Origin: Oxyruncus cristatus
Taxonomy: Eukaryota; Chordata; Aves; Passeriformes; Cotingidae
Assembly (NCBI GenBank): GCA_013399855.1
Contig: VXAY01002852.1
Coordinates: forward strand, 499,220 to 563,219
Reading direction: 5' to 3'
Length of the DNA: 64,000 bases
A program made the position numbers and the translations under genes. The notes beneath the pieces were generated by a model. The model had not been told where the DNA came from. It ran no database searches and was given only the letters and a program-made list of their open reading frames with translations. Below, piece by piece: positions 32,729-45,333 of this stretch (the first letter of the stretch is position 1; each line of letters starts with the position of its first letter).

Positions 32729-35350
32729 ACTTTGTGATTGGCTGGTTGATAAGTACCAGTGTGTTCTGGCACATGTAACTGCCCACGTGTGCTTGTTTCT
32801 GTGTGAGTGCGTGTGCACATGTTTGTGTGTGTGCATTTTTTTCTCTCTCTATATATAATCTTGAAACGCTGCATTGCTGATGGTCTACAGGCTGGCTGGC
32901 CATCTGCATGTCTTGAGTCTGAAAACAAGACAGGCATGGTGGAGTCCCTGTGGCTGAAGCAGAATCCAGTTGGGCTGGATTAAAATTTGTCAGTAGGTTT
33001 TTTTAAATTCATTTTAGCAGGGTGCTATCTCAAGTCTGCAGATCATACAGAGTGGATAGTTGCTTCCTAGCCCTTGTTCTAACCCTGTGGTAGAGCAGAA
33101 CACTGCCATATCCAAAGGATTTGGTGAGAGGGGAGACAATGTTGTGTTTTGAGTAGCAGTGTCTTTATTTATGTCTGCATGTGGGGTTTTTGTACTGAAT
33201 GAACCCTAGAATGTTTGTTATATAATGCAAGCCATTTATTTCTTCCAACAAGGGGAAAAGAGGAGGAAAGAAGACATTGCCATTTTTTGTGCAGCTAAGA
33301 CAAATGTTCTTACTCAGTGTCTTGCAAGCTTCAGTATCTTTAAAAATGAGTGTTTCTTTTCTCCCCCAAACCTGAATAAGCACCCATATTCATTCTAGAG
33401 GAATCCATCAAAAGCTTGAAAGTCCAGCCCAACCAAATTAGCCTTTTAATTGATTTACTGCTTGTATTAAAACTGACAGAAAACTAAATCGTGTCAGCAG
33501 ACTGCTGGCCGGCCTGCCTCATCTCCTGAAAGCACATGCAGCTGACTCCTTCCTGTGTCCTTCATGGTGAGCGTTACCTGTGCCAGGCCTCGGTGTCATA
33601 CAGCGCCAGACCATCACTGACAGAAACGTTTACTTACGAATGTTCTTAAACCAGTGTGTACTTCAAAGGTTTCCTTTTGTTTCTCTGTGTTGTGTTTTTT
33701 CCTGTGTATGTGGTTTTGCTTAGGGAGGTATATAACTAGCAAAGACTTTTTTTTTTTTTTAAAAAAAAAGTATTGCACCTTTTTGGTTTTTTGTTTTTAC
33801 TTTTTCTGTACTGTTGCTTTTTAATTTCTGTATTTAAGGAAAGGTTTGGGGTTTTTTAGCATCAGTGTAGTAGTACTCTGGGCAGGATAGGGGTGACCTA
33901 TGATCCACAGTGATAGCCAGTGTGTGCTTGCGTGTGTGTGCTGGGAACAAAACTTTTTAAGACCTGTTGTTGCGAAAAGAGTTGTAGCAGACTTGAAGGC
34001 ACATCCCTTGACATGAAGCAGGAAGTCTTGTATGGGGGTGGGGCCAGGAGAAGAGGGAAGAGAGATGCCGGTACTTTTTCCATAAGTACTAGGACTTCCA
34101 TGTGGCATTGTCTGGCCGTTATACTGTCTAACAAAGTGCCGACATCCTGTACCAGCATATATCTGTCTGTTCCAGCCCTCAGAGGTAGCAGTGCTCGGGC
34201 TTTATTACTTGGTGGAGCAGGGAGGATAGGGGAGTCTGTTTCTTAAGCGTTGTCATTGAAGGATACGACCGTGTCTGGTACATTTAACTCTACATGTGGC
34301 TGGGGAGAAGGCAAAGCAGATGCAAGTAATGGGGTGGGGTCGCATGTGTGTGTGTGTGTGTGCGCGCCTGTATGCTGGGGGGGAGGGAAGGGCTAGGGAA
34401 TTGCGTGGCTGTTTTAATTCGCCCTTTCTATGTAAACCCAATGTCACAAGGAAGGCTGACTGAGGGAAATGCTGCATATACACATGCCTGTAGATTTGTA
34501 TGCAAAGTGTTACATGGTAAAAAAGTATGAGTAGGTTTGTATTGGTTTAGTAAACTGGAGTGTGCAGCATACTCTGGCCCCTTTGGGAATATACTTCCCT
34601 ATCATGTCTCCTCCTTCATCTGTCCCACCATGCACAAAGAAATGAAGTGCTCTCTTTCAACGCCTGCTGTCTAGCTAGTGGCCCTTGCGTGCAGATATCC
34701 GTAAAGCTTTGTTTCTAGTCTCTGCTCAAAGACCAGCCACGCTCGGACAAGCAGAGCAGGTTCTTAAAAGTCCTGTGCCAGCAGTACTTCCTAGTGAAGC
34801 ACCTTTGGCCTGAGCAAGCCAGTATCTGTTCTTTCACATGATTTTGCTATACATGCTGGTTCATTGCTGTGTTCCACCCTCACTTCTCTCTCCCAACCTG
34901 CCCTAAGGTCCCTTTTCCTGCACTTTGGGCTAGTTGAGTTCATTGCGATGCTACGGTGAAAGCCGGGTGCTAGAGCCCCTCTTGTTTACAAGACATAATG
35001 AGGGATTTGAAATATTTAAAAACAAAAGCTAAATTGTTCTTCCATTGTAAGCTTAAAGGGAAAAAAAATTAAAACGTACAAAAAAAAAAAAAGACCAAAA
35101 AGTGCATATATATATTTTAGATGAAGACTAACTCTGGGAGCATTTAACAGTGTTTTTGTTTTTATTTTAACATTTTATTTTCCTGCTTTAAATTTACAAG
35201 CATTCTCAGGAATTCTAGGGTAGGAAGCCAGTTTTTTGAAGATGGTTTATTTAACCTTATCCTAGATAGATGGCTGTTTCTTGTTGATAAACTTTTACAA
35301 GTTCCTGAATATTCAAAATGTTTGAAAGTTTTTACTTTAAAAGAAAAATG

Positions 35351-35391
35351 CTAAAAAAAAAATAAAAAGAAAAAAAAGAAAAAGAAAAAAT
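35351..35391 (+). repeat. A-rich simple sequence in the TNRC6B 3'UTR
   Basis: A/G-poor run of A with single T and G interruptions. It contains an incidental AATAAA-like string that should not be read as a reliable poly(A) signal. Confidence 0.8.
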
Positions 35392-38000
35392 CTCCAAATG
35401 TTACTGTCAAGTGAGGGATCAAGAATTTTAAAGACTTTCTAAATTAAAGTACATTAAGGAAACTTCTCAATATCAGCAACAGGAATTCATTGCAATCTTA
35501 AACAAGTTGTGGGAGAAGAAGGGTTATCATTTATAGTGCTTTATTACTCATGCAGACATGTGTGCAGTTGCATGGAGAAGTGTGTGAATGGAAATCTGTT
35601 GTTCCCTCTTGATTGAAACTAAACGAAAATACTCTTCAAGCACCTTTTTTAAAAGCAAAGTGAAACTATAAACCTTATTAAAATGCAGTATAGTTTAACT
35701 GAGAGAGTCCTCAGTTAGGAGGACCAGCAGGAAATACATGATGGTGCTTCTTTGAACCACTTCTAAGTAGTGCTAAAGAAAACCAGTGCTGACAGAATAC
35801 TCAGTAATGAAGTAGGTTTATTATCCTGCCTTTTTCAGTACAGAAAAAAAAAGAATATGAAAAACTCCAGTAAAATGTACATTGGAAATCAACTTTGCTG
35901 TTTTCAGCTGTTTGGTCAGTTTTATTCCACACTTGGAGATCTGCTGCTTGCTTTTCTTCACCCACCCCTCCTCCCAGTCTTTTATTTTATATGAGGGGAA
36001 AATACCTGTTAAAACTCCTCTGTTCACCCTGTTGCTGCTGGCTGTCAGGGCTCACACTCTTGAACTTCAGAATTGAGTTCTGGGATGGCCAACTTCTGTC
36101 TCCCAGCTCTAAGGGTCAGGGGCTTACTGCACCTGAAACGGCCAGGCTCAAACCACAAAAACCGCGCTAGTGCCTTTTTACATGCACCCACATGCCCTAC
36201 AGTAGGGGAAGGGAGGGAAGACGAGGTAAAGTGAGACAGTATAGCCACTTCATGGAAATAGATGTACCCCTTCTTAAGGAAAAAGAGCATGCTGCATAAG
36301 CATGTTGTGCAATGAGTTACTTAATAGTAATTGAGATTTTATTATTAAAGAAATCAGATGCCAAATTCTTTTTCATAGCAGTTTCCCAGTGTTTTCGTGT
36401 TGTGCTGCGTGTGCATGTGAGTCTATTGAAAATGATGCAACAGTTAGTAATAATAATGTGCTTTAAAATCCTGTCGTGGGCCAGTAGAAGGAGGGTTTAC
36501 TTAGGAACTTTGGGATTTTATTTTTTTGTTTGTTTTACGGAGAGAATTTGAGTGCTTTGCCAGAAGCTGTGTTTTATCAAATCAGCAGTGTCCTAAAAGA
36601 GAAGAAACCATAGCATTTAATCAAAAAAAACCAACAGACTTGACATTCACTTGGAAGTGGGTTGTGACTGCGTGCTGAAGGGTTGACAGTCTGGAGTTTC
36701 AGCAGTCTCCTGGGTCCAAACCTATTGTAGTACAGCAATCTGCTCCTCCTTTCCTAAATGTGCAGTCCTGTAAGCGTTAGTGACTGTCTCCTCAGTGACA
36801 GTTTCCCTAAATTGTTAAAGTATCATTAATCTTGCTGTTTTGCAGCTACAGTTGACAGATTTGTAGGGCTTAGTCATGGCACTCCTAACTATGGTATTAT
36901 GAGTGCTGTCTGAGCATTCTCCTAAGCAGACTCATCTTCTGGGGGCAACCATTGCTTAATGTTGTAAAACTTCTGCTACCATTTGAGCTCATAACAGCAA
37001 AAAGTCAGCAGGAATTGATGTTAGGGTACTTATGGGCTCTTACAAAACTGTTCCAGGGAGGCAATCAGTGGCAGTGTCTTGTGTAAATGTATTGGGAAGG
37101 TAGGGAAAAGAGGCTGGGGAGAGCACAGCCTGGAATAGACTATGGGCATCTCCTTCCAGATAAAAATCCAGCCACTTAGCTCACCCTACCCTTCAGTGTC
37201 TATCAAACTGAGAGTTTTTAAATGTTTGATAATTTCTTGCTCCATTTGAGGATTTCATTTTAGCAGTGACAACTAAGTCTAGCGAGGGGGGTGGGGGGAA
37301 AGAAAGGGTTGAAGCTCAGAAACCTATGTTGAGACCTCTGACATTTACTTGGAAGAATTGCCATCTTTTCCCAGTGTTTTTATGTTTCTGTCTGGACACT
37401 TGCCCAGCATTCGTGAGAGTGGGTTTTTTGTTGGTTTGGGTTTTTTTACGATCACAGGGTGTCAGTTTTTCTTACAAGTTTTTTTATTGTGCTTCACATT
37501 AAGTGGCTTGTGTAATGAACAAGAATGTTAAGCCAAGTTACGTTTTTACCTCTACAATATAAACAGGATATTTTCAACAAACTGGGTGGTATAACCACCT
37601 TAAAGATTAAATAGTAATTAAACATTTATATTAAGTTGACCTCTTCCCCCTCCCCCCGAAATTTCTAAGCATTTATTCCTTAAAACTTTTGCCCTATTTT
37701 TTTTCTCCTGAAGATGTTGCTACAGATTCCACTTTGTCTAAATGTGTATCCAAATAGTACTGCAGGGTTTTTTTCTTGGTTTGGTTGTTTTTTTGATTCC
37801 TTCTTCATGATGTTTAACTCTTAGGTTTCTGATTCTGTTTGCGCATATTGTTTTCCTGTTGACTTTAAGAGGAGCACTGTTTGTGTATCTGAGGTACCCA
37901 AATTTGGCCAAGTCTGGTCAGGGAAATCAGGAGTGATCTTTGTATGAATTAGTCCTACTGACCTTAAATTCATACTGCTCAAGTAAGGGCTCTTTCTATA

Positions 38001-38006
38001 AATAAA
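38001..38006 (+). terminator. TNRC6B: Candidate internal poly(A) signal
   Basis: AATAAA in tctataaataaacc, about 5.9 kb after the stop codon. It could support an intermediate-length 3'UTR. No strong GU-rich downstream element stands out. Confidence 0.3.
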
Positions 38007-38253
38007 CCTTAGCTGGGTCAGGGCCAAGGTAGCAGATGAGGACCTGTTGTATTTCCAGTGCAGCGAATACGTGTTGCATATATCACATACACTGTAAATC
38101 ACGTGACTTTAGTATCCAGGTTTCTCAAGTGGAGTGAAATACAGGTTTTGTGGAGGATGGTTAGCATCTCGGGGTACGAGTCCTGATTGAGTGAAAGGTA
38201 GTTTTTTCTTTCTAAAGATGTAAGGTTCCCTTAACAGCAGCAGCTTTCTTAAT

Positions 38254-38261
38254 TGTAAATA
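38254..38261 (+). promoter_or_regulatory. Candidate Pumilio binding element
   Basis: tgtaaata matches UGUANAUA in the sense strand of the inferred TNRC6B 3'UTR. A second copy lies at 38816-38823. Chance occurrence in AT-rich sequence is possible. Confidence 0.35.
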
Positions 38262-38815
38262 TGCATGCATGCTTTGTGGGCTGGAAAGTAATACCAAGAA
38301 AACTATGTTGAAATTAATTCTGAAAAAAAAAACCCAACAACAACCAAATGCTGTTGAAGTGCAACTTTGGTCCTGAATGTGAAGCAACATACACAGAATC
38401 TGTTAGTTTGTCTAAATTGATTTTGCACGAAATATCATTTCAGTTCTGTAGTTTATTTGCTGCTATTTTGCAGTTGTAGGAACTGATACTGTTACATCAT
38501 ATCAGTCATTCCCACTGTGATGAAAAGACAGATACCTAAACACCACACTCTCTTTCCCTTCACCTCCAATACTAGGCTTCCACCTGTGGCAGAAGGATGT
38601 TAACAGTAATGGGAAGAAGTATGTGAAGTTTCCCAGTGTAGACAGAGCTGGTTTTCCCTGTTGTCCTGAATTCACATCCAAATCTAAAATGCAAAGCAAC
38701 AGTTACGCTGTAGCTGAGCTGTTGGTTGGACTACACAACAGGAGCTGAACTGGACACTTTTAGCAGCCTTGCTAGTTCATGTCCTTCACAAAGTTTTGCC
38801 TAAGTGTCCCATCAC

Positions 38816-38823
38816 TGTAAATA
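38816..38823 (+). promoter_or_regulatory. Candidate Pumilio binding element, second copy
   Basis: tgtaaata again matches UGUANAUA, 562 bases after the first copy and in the same orientation. Confidence 0.35.
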
Positions 38824-41800
38824 CCAGTGTTCCTGAATTTTACCAAAGTTCCCCTGCAGTAGATAATGGGAAGCAGGTCCATTTTGTGATGACTCATGAA
38901 GCAGAGCTTTGCCTGCTTCAAGGGTCTGTCTACATTGCTGTTAAAACTGAGTCAGGGTCATGTTTAAAATATAGCTCTCTATTCTGTGGTGTTAGTGATG
39001 TTAAACTTTGTGATGTAGTAACTATAGCTTCTAGTCCTTACATGAAAAGTGATTTAAGGTTTCATATGTGCTACAAAAAGCACCACAGCTCCTGGTGGTT
39101 TGGAGCATATTTTTAAAACTTATCAGGCCACAATAGATGCAGTTTCATCTGTGGCACGCAGCAGACAACATCTGTTTGCATCCACGGTTTGCTTGCGTGT
39201 TGCTTTTCATCAAGCTATGCAGGAAAGCTTTTCTCTAGAAGTCTCCCAGAGTCCTGTGCTATCTAAGATAAGAAAGCTTTTAGCAAATCAAGTGCCCTCT
39301 GCGAAAGAGCCATTTTTGCCCTGTATGTGTGACAGTTGGGACTGGTGACATTCAGCAGTGTTAGGGTTCCTGTTAACTTTGTAGAGAGAAAGGGAGTTTT
39401 TTGACTTGACTCTGATAGCCTTTCTGTAAATTAATACAGAGCACTCCAGGGAAAAAGAAAAAGGAAAAAAAAAAAAGGGAAGAATGCATTGTGCCAGCCA
39501 GCATCAAGTATTGGAAGTATTTTTGCAGCAAACATTCTTGACTGTGGTGGGCGGAGGGGAAGAGACTGGAGAATTTTGCATGAATGCGCAATACAAGGAG
39601 GCACTGCTTGGCAAGAAATGCCTCTTCTTGGGTATCGGTGTGTGTTGTTACATTCACAGAACTAACTTCCTCATTTTTTTTAAGTTTTGGGATTTTCTTA
39701 ATTGAGAGAAAGTGGAAGCTCCTCCTGTTTCAGATGAAACACAACCAACCAGAGGTGAACATTTTCTTCATCATTTACTGTTGAGCAGGTTGCACAGCTT
39801 GTTAGAATAGCTATTATAGTGACGTGGTTATGATATTATGTGCTTTCTCTTCCTCCCTCTCCCTGCCAGATATGGCTTACCCTTTCTATATAAGGCGCTG
39901 TGTGGGTTTTTTTGTTTTGTTTTGGGAACGTGTGGAGAAGAAGCAAAATGAAGTGAAAATGCAAGCCAAGGTAGAACAGCCTTACTTTAGGGGGTAGCCT
40001 TACAACAGAGCTTTATAGTGAGTTTTGCTGTATTCCAAAATATGTAAGCCAAAAACAAAAAAAGCATTCATTTATGCAAAAAAAAAAAATTAAAAGAGGT
40101 GTTGGAAGACTTCTTTATTATGTACCTTCTAAAGGTGGAGTAAGGTCTCACCAAGTGATACGTTATTGTGATACTTCTTGCTGGGTCAGTAGGAATGGGT
40201 CGGGGTATAAGCGCTTAACATTTTTCTCCTATGTTTTTACAAGCAGTAAGTTAAATGTGGTATTTATGAATGTGCCTTTGTGAGTATAGTGACTGTCTAA
40301 CTGAGGAGACCACTTGGGCTGGAGGGGAGACAATGGTCAATTTATTCTTTCAAGAGGTCAGACATCGAGATTGCAGCCCACTGGTCCCTTTTGACAAGCA
40401 TCATCTTTGGGCTGGTCTCTACACTGCACAATACGTATTCATATGTGGTAGAGATTGGGGTGGGTGGGTGCAAAGGGATGTCATGTGATGCACAGAAGCT
40501 GGTGATAGTTTTAGGCTAGTCTGCCGCTGCAGGTTGAATTTGTATATGTATTATGTGGCTTCTCTTTATGTTTGTGTGCATGAGTGTGAGTGTGTGTAGC
40601 TTTGGTTTTTTGTAAGCACTGGAGAACTGAAACACAGTGATGTTTGAGACAAATTTATACATGTAGAGAAGATGATGTTTTGTAGCTTCTGTTAAATAGT
40701 GGGTGCAGGCACACTTTTACCCTCTCTGCCCAAGTCCTGATAAGCAAAACAGGAGAAGGTTTTTTTTCAACCCTTCAGCTTCCAGCACACTTAACGTTGC
40801 CATTTAAATGAACAGGGTATTACACAAGAAGAAAAAAAAGAGTTTTTGAAATGGTGGGGTAGAAGTGTTTAAAAGGAAAAAAAGTCTGAAGTAATTTTTT
40901 TGTTTCTTCAAAGCTGTTTGTAGCTAAACATGGGAATCTGCAGTGTCTCCTTCCATTTGTTTTTTTTCTCTAACAATTCACCTCTTCGTCCCACCCAAAA
41001 CACGAGGTGTACAAGATCAAGAGCTGTTGTTGTAGCCCTTCCGAATTCCCACCCTGAAAAGAAACTCCAGTGGGATCCCTCAGCTCTATTCAGGAAGACA
41101 AAGAGAGGAGAGACTCTGCAGTTTTCTTTGCTTCGCTCTCATTCCTCTCTAATGGCCTTGAAATGTATTATTATGCAAATGTGAATTTTGATACTGAACT
41201 TAAGAAGAGGTTGTTTGTTCTTTTTTCAAAAAAAAAAAAGGTCCCATATGTGGTCAGCATTGCTTCTTTATTTTGTAAGTGAATTGTAAACTATGCATTC
41301 TGCAAAGGGGGCGTAGGGGACAAAGATACTTTGCTAAACTGTTCAGGAGTTTCTGTGTCCATGGTATATCCATTATAATTTGGGGAAGTGGGGAGGTGAT
41401 GACTTTGAAATAAGAAGGAACTGATAAGAACCTCTCTTTGTCAGACATTGGCTAGTAGGTAACTGAGCAGAGATTTGAAAAACTAATGTTGAGTGCAAAA
41501 CAAAATCAGCTCTTAGCCTTGCACAGGGATGGGAATTCTTGCCACGCAGTGTTAACCCAGGGCTGAAAGGGTGAGTGGGACACCAGCTCTACCTGGGGAA
41601 CTATCTACCGCCTCCTGTGTTCTGGCCCTTGCTAAGCTCAGGAAACATGGTGCAGTAGGCACTGTCTTTTTTTCAATTTACTACTAATTTTACATCACAG
41701 CAGTCCTTGTGCTCTTCCAGGAGAATTGGAACATAGCTGGTCCTTGATATCTACACTTCCTTCTCCCTAAAGTTTTCTTTGCTGCTGTTTCTGGCACGGC

Positions 41801-42616
41801 TCATACAGTGACGGCACAGCTGTGGACAAGATGGTGGAGATGGTACTTAACTTCGTAGTGCTGATCAAAGCCCGGCTATGAGGACTGCATTTTTTCAACA
41901 TCAGTAGCCACCAGTGCTTTGTTGTATGGTGTTACTGCTAGTGGCTTACCATTAATGTTGGCAGTGTGTGAAATTCTAGGGAAACTAGATTGACATGTAG
42001 ACCAGGTCCTCTTTATTTAAAAGAAGTTATCCTATTTTTACTAAGAGGTGATGTCATAATGGTCATAAAAAAGGATTTACCTCCTCATATCTCCAAAATG
42101 CACTCATTGTGGATTATGTATGTTCCTTGAAGCTTGCTGAGTTTCCAGGAGCAGCCTCCTCAGAAAAAAGTAATCTCATTGCCCTCTCTGTTATTGTGAT
42201 AGGGACCTTTTGACTTGACTTTTTCCTTTGTCCATGGTGAACCATGGTACCTGCATTATCCTTGGCATTATCTTAGGTGTAATATCATAAACAGATTATC
42301 CTGCCTGTATTCAGTGTTTTCATGCAGCAGTTTTATTTTTGTTGACATTCACAGTACTGTAATAAGTAATAGACTTGATGATCCCTCTCGCATCTGTGCC
42401 TGCCTTGCAGATGTGATCTTATCAGGGTTCCGCTCTGTCAGATTGCCTTTAAAAAAAAAAAAAAACAAAAGGAAAAAAAAATCTGAAGTTTAAAATCACT
42501 AAAATACCTCGTGGTACACTTCCCTTTTTAATGTAACCTTTTTCATCTTTTTCTTTTCTACTTGTTGGACTTCTATTTCCATCTGTTATCTCCTTTCTAA
42601 AAAGATGTTTGAACTT

Positions 42617-42841
42617 GTGGTTTAGAGCACAGGACTTGAAGCCTGGAACTCCTGAATTCTAACATTGGCCATTACTCTTCCCTTGCCTTGGGCAAATCAT
42701 TGAACTACTTTGCCTTTGTTTTTTCATCTGTAAAGCGGGGTTGTTAATAATACTTACCTACCTCACAGGGGTTTTGTGAGGATCAACTAGTAATGTTTGT
42801 AAAGTGCTTTAAAGGAAAAAGCATGATAGAAGTATTATGAG
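42617..42841 (+). mobile_element. MIR-like CORE-SINE in the TNRC6B 3'UTR
   Basis: The segment follows the layout of MIR elements from the tRNA-derived head to the 3' end. Recognisable blocks are ggtttagagcacaggactt, ccttgggcaaatcattgaac, tttttcatctgtaaagcggg, ttaataatacttacctacct, tcacaggggttttgtgagga and gtaatgtttgtaaagtgctt, then aagtattat. It is in the same orientation as the gene. It is well preserved for such an old family; the subfamily (possibly an amniote MIR) needs RepeatMasker. Confidence 0.85.
42758..42765 (+). promoter_or_regulatory. Candidate let-7 8-mer target site (CUACCUCA)
   Basis: ctacctca is the perfect complement of the let-7 seed plus the A opposite position 1. It lies within the MIR-like SINE in the inferred TNRC6B 3'UTR. 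The motif is part of the SINE's own sequence as I recall the consensus (tacctacctca). Function is not shown by sequence alone. Confidence 0.5.
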
Positions 42842-45333
42842 GTTTTCACAGCAAGTTTGCTTGTTCTTTTCACATTGTTTGCTTGTGTGGAGGGAGATAA
42901 CCCTTTTTTCTCTTAATTATTGAAGCCATCAAACACTCAGATCCTAAATTATAGAAGTTGATGGAGATTCAGTTACTCAAACTCCTCCTTCTTTATACCT
43001 ATTACCTTCTCCTGCTCTTTTCTATATAGTTGTGCCAGTGTTGCTACAGGTCACATGTCTATGAGCTTCAAAACTGAAGTACTTTAAGCTTGCTGCTTCT
43101 TTCACCAGATCACCAAATCAGAATAAGTTTGTGTACTTTTCCCTGCCATTGAATAGCATTTTTGGTAATGTCATCTTTCAAGTAGACACATCTTTTCCTG
43201 CCATCATGAAGGGGAGGTGGTGGTGTGTAGTTTAAGAGAGGGGACTGTAAGATGAAGAACCTTGCTCCTTTATGCTGCTGCTCCAGGGATAAAGGGCAGA
43301 GTAGCATTCTGTTTCCTTCCCTGAGTTAATTTCAGTGTGTTACCAGTCACACTTCAAATGCAGTGTCTCTTCTTGTCCACAATATACAGAAGCCATCACC
43401 TGCCAATAAAAAACGTAGGAACAGAGGGAATGATAGTAGATGCTGCTTATGTATATGCCTTACAGCTCTCCCAGAGTGTCTCTGGGAGAGTGGTGGGGGA
43501 AGAGGTCTTCATTGGGTAAATCCCACAGCTGTCAGGGAACCTCTGCTACTTTCTCCTCTCTCAATCACGTGGTCGCTGCTTCTTCTTTCTTGGATGTGCG
43601 TCTCAGGGATGTGCATATGAGCCCATGCCTTTTGGAATTTGGCATTTGAAATACCAAGAATATGGTTTCTATACCTGAAACCTTTCTGTCTGACACTCCC
43701 TGGTCCTCTCTGTCCTGCATTGCTCCCCATGGCCTTAGGAACATCTTTCCATTGTTGCCCTGTGCCACCCTCTCCATCTCTGCCAGTAATCAAGATGAAG
43801 TGGAAACAGCAATTCTGCAGAGAAAGAAGCTGAAATGATGCATGTGCATCTGTGGGATTTACACACATCTGTATCTTAGATTTTTGCCACATCTGCTCTA
43901 AAATATGCAGAACACCTGATGCACAGTGCTTTTTCTTTCTCATCTAGAAAGCAGAACAAACAGCAGTATGGCCCTAATGGTAATTCTATAATGTTTACTT
44001 CGAATGAAATGCTAAGTGTTTTCCCCAAAGAACCAAAAAACCCCCACCTTCTAACAAAAGTAACCAAATCTCATCTTTCTGGGGACGGGGGAGGGAGGGG
44101 GAGGAGGAGGAAAAGCAGTGACAGGGGAGCATTCTGATCTATTTTCATCTCCACCGCTTGGCTGGAGTTATGAGATGCTGCTTTGAGTTCCACAAACATA
44201 AGGGATTATGTTTACAAAGGTAAATGCCTTCTACCTGTTCAGGAAACTGGCTACTGGTGGGCATCAGGAGTTTAGAGTTTCTCTTCATTGCAAAGAAGTA
44301 ATGGGAGAAGGGTGTGTCTGGAAGGGAAATGGAGAAATAAATTCATTTCATCTAATTGTCTTGGTAAAATAATGCCACCTTCCTCTCTCCTTACTAAATG
44401 GAGGAATGAAGTGGCAGAACAGAAAATCGATGATGTCCAATATGGCTGGATTAGAAAAGGCAGCTTTTCTACTTTGCACATAAATAGGTAACAGGAAGGT
44501 ACAGCTCAAGTCCTCTTGCCTGAAACACTGTCCCCCAGAAGCAGACATTGTAATAATAAAAATAGTGGCTGTGTGTATATTGATGCTATTTGCAAGTTAC
44601 CTGTAAGTGTTTATTTTTTTTTCTTATACTTGAAATGGCTTTCTTTACTAAACTCTCACCTTAGTTCTGGTTTCTCCCCTCCTTCTATAGTATGCAGTAA
44701 GGAAAATTACAGGACAAATGGGGAGAATGTAGAGGAGGTGACACAGTGTCTTGCATATCCAGGTTTCATCTTAATTTCCATCCCACGTTCTCAAGAGATG
44801 CTTAAACTTCCTAAGGGTTTTCCATGGACACAGAAACTCAGCACTTTAGAAGGTGCTCTTGTATGGCTGGCTGCCCCCCTTTTCCTCCTTTTCTATATTT
44901 TTATTTTACTTTTAGTATAGTGGTACTTAAGATCACTGGTTCACTTAAAAAGAAAAAAAACAATAAGATGTTTAAACTCTACTAATGTACAAATAAGCTG
45001 AAATGTTGCATTTTTTGTGTATTTTTGCCATAGCAGGTACTGTATTTCTCATGCTGGATTTAGAAAAAAAAAAAAAGAAAAGAAAAAAAAAGGGTGATGT
45101 TTTATTGGAGTGTGACAAGTTAAGAGTAATAAGGAATTAAGTCGTCGTCATTTCATTGAAACTGAGAGATGGTGTAATACTTATATAAGTTTTCTGAAGG
45201 TTTTTTTTGGGCTTTTAAACAGCTTTTTTCGTTTTTATTTTATTTTTATTTTCTTTTTTTTTTTTGAAAGATATGATTGTATTATGTGCAACTCAGTTGC
45301 TTACATTATAACTACAAACTATTTTTGGGTTCC

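Larger units (their letters stand above)
32104..45333 (+). other. TNRC6B: Inferred TNRC6B 3'UTR, about 13 kb
   Basis: From the TGA to the assembly gap there is no supported gene on either strand. The AT-rich, simple-sequence-interrupted stretch fits the very long (more than 10 kb) 3'UTR known for human TNRC6B. Its true end is not visible: no convincing AATAAA lies in the last 700 bases, so cleavage may occur further upstream or in the gap. It contains A-rich tracts, a short TG repeat (34343-34360), a MIR-like SINE (42617-42841) and candidate miRNA and Pumilio sites. Open stretches of 60-144 codons inside it have no recognisable homology. Confidence 0.7.

Noticed and set aside
32576..32937. 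Phe-rich minus-strand open frames
   Set aside because: They are artefacts of the A-rich simple sequence at 32622-32728.
38769..39348. Two consecutive open frames (115 and 82 codons) in the TNRC6B 3'UTR
   Set aside because: They are in different frames, begin with TTG rather than ATG, have no recognisable homology, and sit inside the inferred UTR.
43509..43943. 144-codon minus-strand open frame near the end of the 3'UTR
   Set aside because: No recognisable domain, promoter or splice sites. It is antisense to an inferred UTR.
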